DNA of 21,123 nt from positions 161,715-182,837 of the forward strand of contig CAJUJF010000001.1 in NCBI GenBank assembly GCA_910586825.1, given 5' to 3'. Position numbers and translations under genes: made by a program. Origin of the DNA: an uncultured Christensenellaceae bacterium. Lineage in GTDB: Bacteria > Bacillota > Clostridia > Christensenellales > Borkfalkiaceae. Each line of letters starts with the position of its first letter. Position 1 is the stretch's first letter. The notes beneath the pieces were generated by a model. The model was not told the origin of the DNA, did no database searches, and saw nothing but the letters and a program-made list of their open reading frames with translations. Positions 16,889 to 21,123 of the stretch are shown here, one piece after another.

Positions 16889-19800
16889 ATGGCAGTGAAA
16901 CACAAAAGAGCATGGCTTTCGGTCGGCGTTTTTTTATTCGTGATATTCTTGGTCGCGGGGCTGATTATGCTCAAACCCTCACCGCGGAAAGTCCGCGCCG
17001 CGGAGGACGATCCCGACGCGATCAATTTGTTCGATCCCAACAATCTGCATTGGGCGGCGGCGATGCGTACCGCCGTCGCGGAGGAGGGCGCGCCGGAAGG
17101 GGAGACCGTCTGGGAATACTCCTTTCTTCAAGGTGTTTATCTGGGGTCCGAAGCGTACGTGTATACCTATCAAACGGACGATACCGAGACTTTTTTTTCC
17201 TTTTACTCGGCGGGGAAACTCGATTTTGCACCCGATCCGACGTGGAAGAACTGGAAACTTGAAAAAGCGTACGTCGGAGCGGAATCGATCACGAATTCCA
17301 CCCTTCCTTGGAATGGCGACGAACGCGTGCTTGCCATCGATATTCCGCGCGTGAACGTATCTTCCGATCCCTATAATCCCCAATACGTGCCGCGGTATAC
17401 CGCGGAATACGTTGGCAACGTTCAAACGGAAGCGAACACGCTGAGCCATTACACCGCGACAGCGTATCTGCAAGCCGCGGAAGGTCAATATTTTTATCAG
17501 GGCGAAGTGGACGAAGCGTTCTATACCCGCGGGATTTCGGTCACGATTGCGGAGGACGGGAAAACGGCGACGGTCACGAAGCGCTGGTTTATCGTCAACG
17601 CGCTGAACGATCTGTATACCGATGCGGGGGGATCGGACGACGCGGCGGTCGCGTATTCCGTGCCTTCCTGGAAGTTCGGCAGGATCGAATCCGTTCCGAA
17701 ACCCTATCTTGCGCACGGCGACGAGCGTTTTTTCGAAGCCGTTCCGCAACGGGAGGGGTATAGCGTTCAGAGCAATAAACAAAACGTCGTGCAGTTCCTC
17801 GACGGCGTGTACGCTTCCGATCGGGACTGGCTGATGTCTTTTGAAAACACCGAGGCAAACTTCTCGAAAAACGACTTCGTTACGTTTACGCTCAAAAAAA
17901 TTTCCGGCGAAACGGTCACGGAGATTTGCAAAGATCAAAACCGCTCCCGTTGGGATCATTATTTTAACCGGTATATGCCCGTCGGGCGGTATGCCGTTAC
18001 GGTGACGGTGTCTCCGCTTTCGATCGGCGGGAATTGGCACGCGCTCTGGTGGAACGGACAGGAGGAGAATTCCGACGCCGTGTTCGGGGGATTTTCGCGC
18101 GAATACGCGTTCGAAGTGACGGCGGAAGACTTGGAAATCGACGACACGTTTCAAGGGCGGGAAATGCCCTCCGTCAATTTGAAATCGCTGAAAGAAAACG
18201 GGTTCGCGGCGACGGTCCGCGCGTTTTTTGCGGCGGACGGGATCCACGCCGTCTATCCCGCCGAATCGGAACTTATCACGCAGAGCGAAGTGAGAGAAGC
18301 GGGCGGCTATTGGGCGGCTTTTTCGGAAACGCATTACGATTCGCAACCGCACCTTGAATTCAACGTCGCGCAGTTCAACAGCGACGCATACTATACGGCG
18401 GAAGACGCTTCCGCAAATTGGGACGGGATCGTCTCGTCGCCTGCGACCTATCGCATTTATTACAAAGCGGTCATGCAAAATTACGGTTGGATTGTGCCGC
18501 TTCCCGCGGAAAAATACGAGCGTTATTTCGATCTTGTCGTTTACGAAGAATTGCCCGTTCCCGTGCTTGCAAACGGCGGCGTGTATTCCTACACGGGGCT
18601 TCCCATAACCGCCGAGATTGCGAACGCGACGGCGGAACTGCTCACGAAAATCACGATCGGTGAAAACGCCACGCAGACGAACGCGGCGGAATATACGGTC
18701 ACGTTCGGGTTAAAGGACGAAAAGCATTACCGCTGGCAGGGGACGGACGAGGCGACCCGCTCTGCGATTTTCAAAATCGAAAAAGCGCAGGTGGAAGTCC
18801 CGCGCCGCGTGAGTAAAGTTTATACCGGCTCCGCGATCTCGCCGCTCGATATTCCGCTGAAAGCGGACGGTTCGCCCGTATATACGATCGAGGGCGAAGA
18901 ACAGCAATATATTCAGGGCGGAGATTACCGCCTTACGTTACGCCTGTCGGACGTCGGCAATTACGTCTGGGTCACGACGGACGGATCTTCGCACGAAACG
19001 GGCACGCAGGACGGGGAGATCGTGATCACGTTTACGATTGCGCGCGCCGCCGATTCATGGGCTCAGCCCTACCGTCTGATCCCGTGGGAGTACGGCGGAT
19101 TCCTTCCGCAACTCAACTTTTTTGCGGGCGCGGCGGTTTCCGGGGGCGAAGTCCGCTATTCCGTCGCTTTCAGAGACGGGGATGTTTATGCGGAACGGGA
19201 GGGATTGAACGGTTTCGCGCTCACGGGCGGCGCGCTGTCCTCCGCAACGGAGGCGGCTTTCAAGAGTTTGCCGAAAGGCGTCTGGTATTTCCGCGCGTTC
19301 GTTCCCGAGAGCATGAATTATTCTCTGCTCGACAGCGGCTGGATCCCGTTCGAAGTATCCCGTGCGCAGAACGTCTGGTTCGGGGAACCGTACGTAGACG
19401 CATGGAATTGGGGCGCTTATGACAATCACGTCGTGAGTACGGGCAACGCGAAATTCGGCGGAGAGGATTCGAAAACCATTTTGTATTTTCAACTCGACGT
19501 TTCGGGAAACCCGACGGACGGGGGACACAGGTATCTCTACGATTTCGACGCAACGGGCGCAGGCTCGCTCGGCGGGATCCCCGCGGGGAACTACCGCATG
19601 ACCGTTACGGTTGCGGAAAGCGAAAACTATACGGGGCTTTCGGAAACGGTTTCTTTCACGATCGGGAAAGGGGAAAACCGTTGGATCGTGACCCCCGGCG
19701 TTCAGAATTGGGTCTACGGAAATAAGCCTTCCTTTGTCGGAGAGGCGCTGTTCGGAAATATCCGACTTGTGATCTCGAACGGGAGCGAAACGATTTTCGA

Positions 19801-21046
19801 CGGCGATATCCGCGATGCGGAGCGGCAGGAATTTCTTGCGACCGTCCGTCCGGGCGTCTATTCCTATACGGCTTCCGTCGCGGAAGTCGGGAATTATACG
19901 GGATTGATTTTCGGCGGCGGGACTTTCCGCGTTATTTCGCCGTTGAACAACGGCTGGATTTTAGCGCCGTCGATCGAGAACTGGACGGAGGGCGAGATCG
20001 CGAACGAACCTTCTGCGAAACCAGTTTACAACGAAGAAAATATGGAATTCCGTTACGAGACCGCTTTGGGCGAGCCGTTGCCGGCGAAGCCGACGTCGGC
20101 GGGGGATTACGTGTTGATTGCGTACGTTCCCGGAACGGACGACGGATACGACGAGCTCGAAACGCGCGTTCCGTTTACGGTTTACGGGAAACCCATACTC
20201 ACAAACGGGTGGAAGGTCACGCCCGATATCCGCGATTGGAAGGAAGGCGATACGCCGAGCGAACCGACGGGAGAGCCGTACGCGGGTAATGCGGTTTACG
20301 CCTACCGTACGGCGGACGGCAATGCGCTTGCGGAGCGCCCTTCCGTCGCGGGAGAGTATATCCTCGTGGTTACCGTGAATGCAGAGGGCTATTTCGAACT
20401 CGCTGCGGAAGTGCGTTTCCGCATCCTGCCTTCCCCCGTAAAGGTCTCCGTGACCGAACAGGATTCGAACGGAAACCCCGTTTCGGTGACGGTAGACGGC
20501 GTAAAGTCGGGTTCGAAGGTCTCTCTTGCGGAGGTCTTGAACGCGGGCGACAACGCCGGTTTCTGGCAGTATACGAAAGATACGTTCGGGAAGCTCGGCT
20601 ATGTGATGGGCGCGATTTACGACATTAAGCTGACCGACGCGAACGGCGCGGCGATACAGCCGGACGGTACGGTCACGGTGACGCTTTCCGTACCCCGTTG
20701 GTTGCAGGACAAGAGCGGGTTGCAGATCGCGTTTGTCGACGAGCGCGGCGTCGTCGAATTGATGGGCGGCGTGATCGACGGCGAAAATATCACGTTCACG
20801 ACGACGCATTTCAGCAATTACTGTTTCGTCTGGGCGGAGGCGGCGGCAAACGGCGCGGAAACGGGCTGGGCGATCTTTTTAACGGTGATTATCGAGGTCT
20901 GCGTGGTTGCCGCGCTTGCGACCACGGTCACGGCGTTTATCCTTGTATGGAAACGGAAACGCGCCTATTCTGCCGCTTCCGACAAAGCGGAAGAGGAAGC
21001 ACCTTCGGCTCCGAAAAAGCGTCCTTTCGGGAAAAAGCGGAAGTAA
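16889..21046 (+). CDS. Membrane-anchored multi-domain surface protein with Ig-like repeats
   Basis: A 1385-residue protein with its own promoter and Shine-Dalgarno. Layout: basic N-terminus (KHKR) and hydrophobic core at residues 8-28; a long ectodomain (39-557) in which I recognise no family, rich in Tyr/Trp and beta-prone sequence; two Ig-like Y-x-W modules (558-720); five W-containing repeats (721-1181); a membrane-proximal beta domain (1186-1317); a transmembrane helix (1327-1354); then KRKR and a tail ending KKRPFGKKRK. The topology is extracellular body with cytoplasmic basic tail. From design it is a surface-exposed structural or binding protein, not an enzyme I can name. Its Y-x-W modules resemble the domain at 5904-6240 of the upstream giant protein. 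It could help present or retain that protein, but no cohesin fold is recognisable. No LPXTG is present. Gene call very sure; role unknown. Confidence 0.95.
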   Translation: MAVKHKRAWLSVGVFLFVIFLVAGLIMLKPSPRKVRAAEDDPDAINLFDPNNLHWAAAMRTAVAEEGAPEGETVWEYSFLQGVYLGSEAYVYTYQTDDTETFFSFYSAGKLDFAPDPTWKNWKLEKAYVGAESITNSTLPWNGDERVLAIDIPRVNVSSDPYNPQYVPRYTAEYVGNVQTEANTLSHYTATAYLQAAEGQYFYQGEVDEAFYTRGISVTIAEDGKTATVTKRWFIVNALNDLYTDAGGSDDAAVAYSVPSWKFGRIESVPKPYLAHGDERFFEAVPQREGYSVQSNKQNVVQFLDGVYASDRDWLMSFENTEANFSKNDFVTFTLKKISGETVTEICKDQNRSRWDHYFNRYMPVGRYAVTVTVSPLSIGGNWHALWWNGQEENSDAVFGGFSREYAFEVTAEDLEIDDTFQGREMPSVNLKSLKENGFAATVRAFFAADGIHAVYPAESELITQSEVREAGGYWAAFSETHYDSQPHLEFNVAQFNSDAYYTAEDASANWDGIVSSPATYRIYYKAVMQNYGWIVPLPAEKYERYFDLVVYEELPVPVLANGGVYSYTGLPITAEIANATAELLTKITIGENATQTNAAEYTVTFGLKDEKHYRWQGTDEATRSAIFKIEKAQVEVPRRVSKVYTGSAISPLDIPLKADGSPVYTIEGEEQQYIQGGDYRLTLRLSDVGNYVWVTTDGSSHETGTQDGEIVITFTIARAADSWAQPYRLIPWEYGGFLPQLNFFAGAAVSGGEVRYSVAFRDGDVYAEREGLNGFALTGGALSSATEAAFKSLPKGVWYFRAFVPESMNYSLLDSGWIPFEVSRAQNVWFGEPYVDAWNWGAYDNHVVSTGNAKFGGEDSKTILYFQLDVSGNPTDGGHRYLYDFDATGAGSLGGIPAGNYRMTVTVAESENYTGLSETVSFTIGKGENRWIVTPGVQNWVYGNKPSFVGEALFGNIRLVISNGSETIFDGDIRDAERQEFLATVRPGVYSYTASVAEVGNYTGLIFGGGTFRVISPLNNGWILAPSIENWTEGEIANEPSAKPVYNEENMEFRYETALGEPLPAKPTSAGDYVLIAYVPGTDDGYDELETRVPFTVYGKPILTNGWKVTPDIRDWKEGDTPSEPTGEPYAGNAVYAYRTADGNALAERPSVAGEYILVVTVNAEGYFELAAEVRFRILPSPVKVSVTEQDSNGNPVSVTVDGVKSGSKVSLAEVLNAGDNAGFWQYTKDTFGKLGYVMGAIYDIKLTDANGAAIQPDGTVTVTLSVPRWLQDKSGLQIAFVDERGVVELMGGVIDGENITFTTTHFSNYCFVWAEAAANGAETGWAIFLTVIIEVCVVAALATTVTAFILVWKRKRAYSAASDKAEEEAPSAPKKRPFGKKRK
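16910..16972 (+). other. N-terminal signal peptide or signal anchor
   Basis: Residues 8-28 form an uncharged, strongly hydrophobic stretch after KHKR. A possible signal peptidase site lies near VRA-AED (residues 35-39), but about nine residues including KPSPRK separate it from the core. That distance is long, so an uncleaved signal anchor is possible. Confidence 0.75.
17003..18559 (+). other. Unrecognised N-terminal ectodomain of the membrane protein
   Basis: Residues 39-557 match no family I can name. The sequence is aromatic-rich with alternating beta-strand character (for example YTAEYVGNV, YAVTVTVSPL, TYRIYYKAVM) and shows no clear internal tandem repeat or catalytic motif. A series of Ig-like or jelly-roll beta domains is likely. 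It is the part most likely to carry the protein's specific function. Confidence 0.5.
18560..19048 (+). repeat. Two Ig-like Y-x-W modules
   Basis: Module 1 has YSYTGLPITAEI, AAEYTVTFGL and HYRWQGTDE, closing with IFKIEKA. Module 2 has VYTGSAISPLDIPL, GGDYRLTLRL and NYVWVTTDG, closing with FTIARA. Both share the YTG ... A/G-x-Y ... Y-x-W ... F-x-I-x-x-A layout found at 5904-6240 in the upstream protein. Confidence 0.65.
19049..20431 (+). repeat. Five W-containing Ig-like repeats of decreasing length
   Basis: Each repeat opens with a Trp and has a second Trp-centred motif 10-13 residues later: SWAQPYRLIPWEYG, VWFGEPYVDAWNWG, RWIVTPGVQNWVYG, GWILAPSIENWTEG and GWKVTPDIRDWKEG. It then runs through an AG/PAG-x-Y strand to a closing F-x-V/I. 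First-Trp codons lie at 19058, 19376, 19682, 19955 and 20210, so unit length falls from 106 to 85 residues. The last two units share the W-x-EG and P-x-x-AG(D/E)Y motifs most closely. Confidence 0.75.
20444..20839 (+). other. Membrane-proximal beta domain with THFSNY motif
   Basis: Residues 1186-1317 contain YDIKLTDANGAAIQPDGTVT, a VTLSVP strand, IAFVDERGVVELM and FTTTHFSNYCFVW. This 'D-x-x-L-x-D ... P-x-G-x-V-x-V ... T-x-HFS-x-Y' pattern is a ZU5-like beta domain commonly found just before the membrane anchor in clostridial surface proteins. Confidence 0.6.
20867..20950 (+). other. C-terminal transmembrane helix and stop-transfer signal
   Basis: Residues 1327-1354 (WAIFLTVIIEV, then VVAALATTVTAFILVW) are hydrophobic and followed at once by KRKR, a classic stop-transfer arrangement. 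One Glu lies inside the helix. The remaining 31 residues are charged and end in a basic cluster facing the cytoplasm. Confidence 0.88.
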
Positions 21047-21123
21047 CGATTCGGAATGCGCCGTCCGAAAAAGCGCAATTCCCATAGGGATTAAAAAACA
21101 AAAATTTTATAAGAGTTGCACTT
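21047..21123. other. Non-coding 3' flank with weak stem-loop
   Basis: GGAATGCGC (21053-21061) can pair with GCGCAATTCC (21073-21082) with one bulged A, around an 11-base loop. The T-rich stretch comes only about 20 bases later, so it is a poor intrinsic terminator. The rest is AT-rich with no recognisable gene; a promoter for a gene beyond the edge may begin here. Confidence 0.35.

Noticed and set aside
17003..20839. A cohesin domain in the membrane protein as direct receptor for the dockerin.
   Set aside because: No cohesin signature could be recognised by eye. It remains possible only as a structural prediction to be tested in the unknown ectodomain.

Overview
The window holds two large genes on the + strand, separated by a 218-base intergenic region, and almost nothing else. 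Both encode modular extracellular proteins. GC-rich codon use, strong Shine-Dalgarno and sigma-70-type promoter signals, YDG/MBG-type Ig-like repeats, beta-helix repeats of the kind common in gut Clostridia, and a type I dockerin all suggest a GC-rich member of the Bacillota (class Clostridia), plausibly an uncultured gut lineage. That placement is inference from style; the window has no rRNA or marker gene.

Region 1 (1-16670) is one uninterrupted reading frame that enters from the left edge already open. At least 5555 residues are visible and the N-terminus is missing. Its layout is: the end of one beta-helix module; six further beta-helix modules of about 262-284 residues, the last greatly enlarged by extra coils; a stalk of roughly 36 small beta-sandwich domains of two types (A = 'YNG/YDG', B = 'YG/MBG'); a pre-dockerin domain; a dockerin with one good and one degenerate calcium loop; and a Pro/Glu-rich tail. 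It reads as a giant adhesin-like or carbohydrate-interacting protein, with the beta-helix head held away from the cell by the stalk and docked through its C-terminus. No catalytic domain is recognised.

Region 2 (16671-16888) contains a near-ideal intrinsic terminator, a second stem-loop, an AT-rich inverted repeat, a good promoter (TTGACG, 17-base spacer, TAAAAT with an extended -10), a small palindrome in the leader, and a ribosome binding site. The second gene is therefore probably transcribed separately.

Region 3 (16889-21046) encodes a 1385-residue protein with an N-terminal membrane or signal segment, a long unrecognised ectodomain, two Ig-like 'Y-x-W' modules related to one in the first protein, five W-containing repeats, a membrane-proximal beta domain, a C-terminal transmembrane helix and a basic cytoplasmic tail. 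The two proteins share a domain family and are neighbours, so a joint surface role is plausible but unproven. The last 77 bases are non-coding.

There is no sign of a CRISPR array, mobile element, tRNA or defence system. The most notable features are the giant head-stalk-dockerin protein, the ordered grammar of its stalk (B domains mostly in two-part doublets), and a recurrent unpaired cysteine in its A domains.
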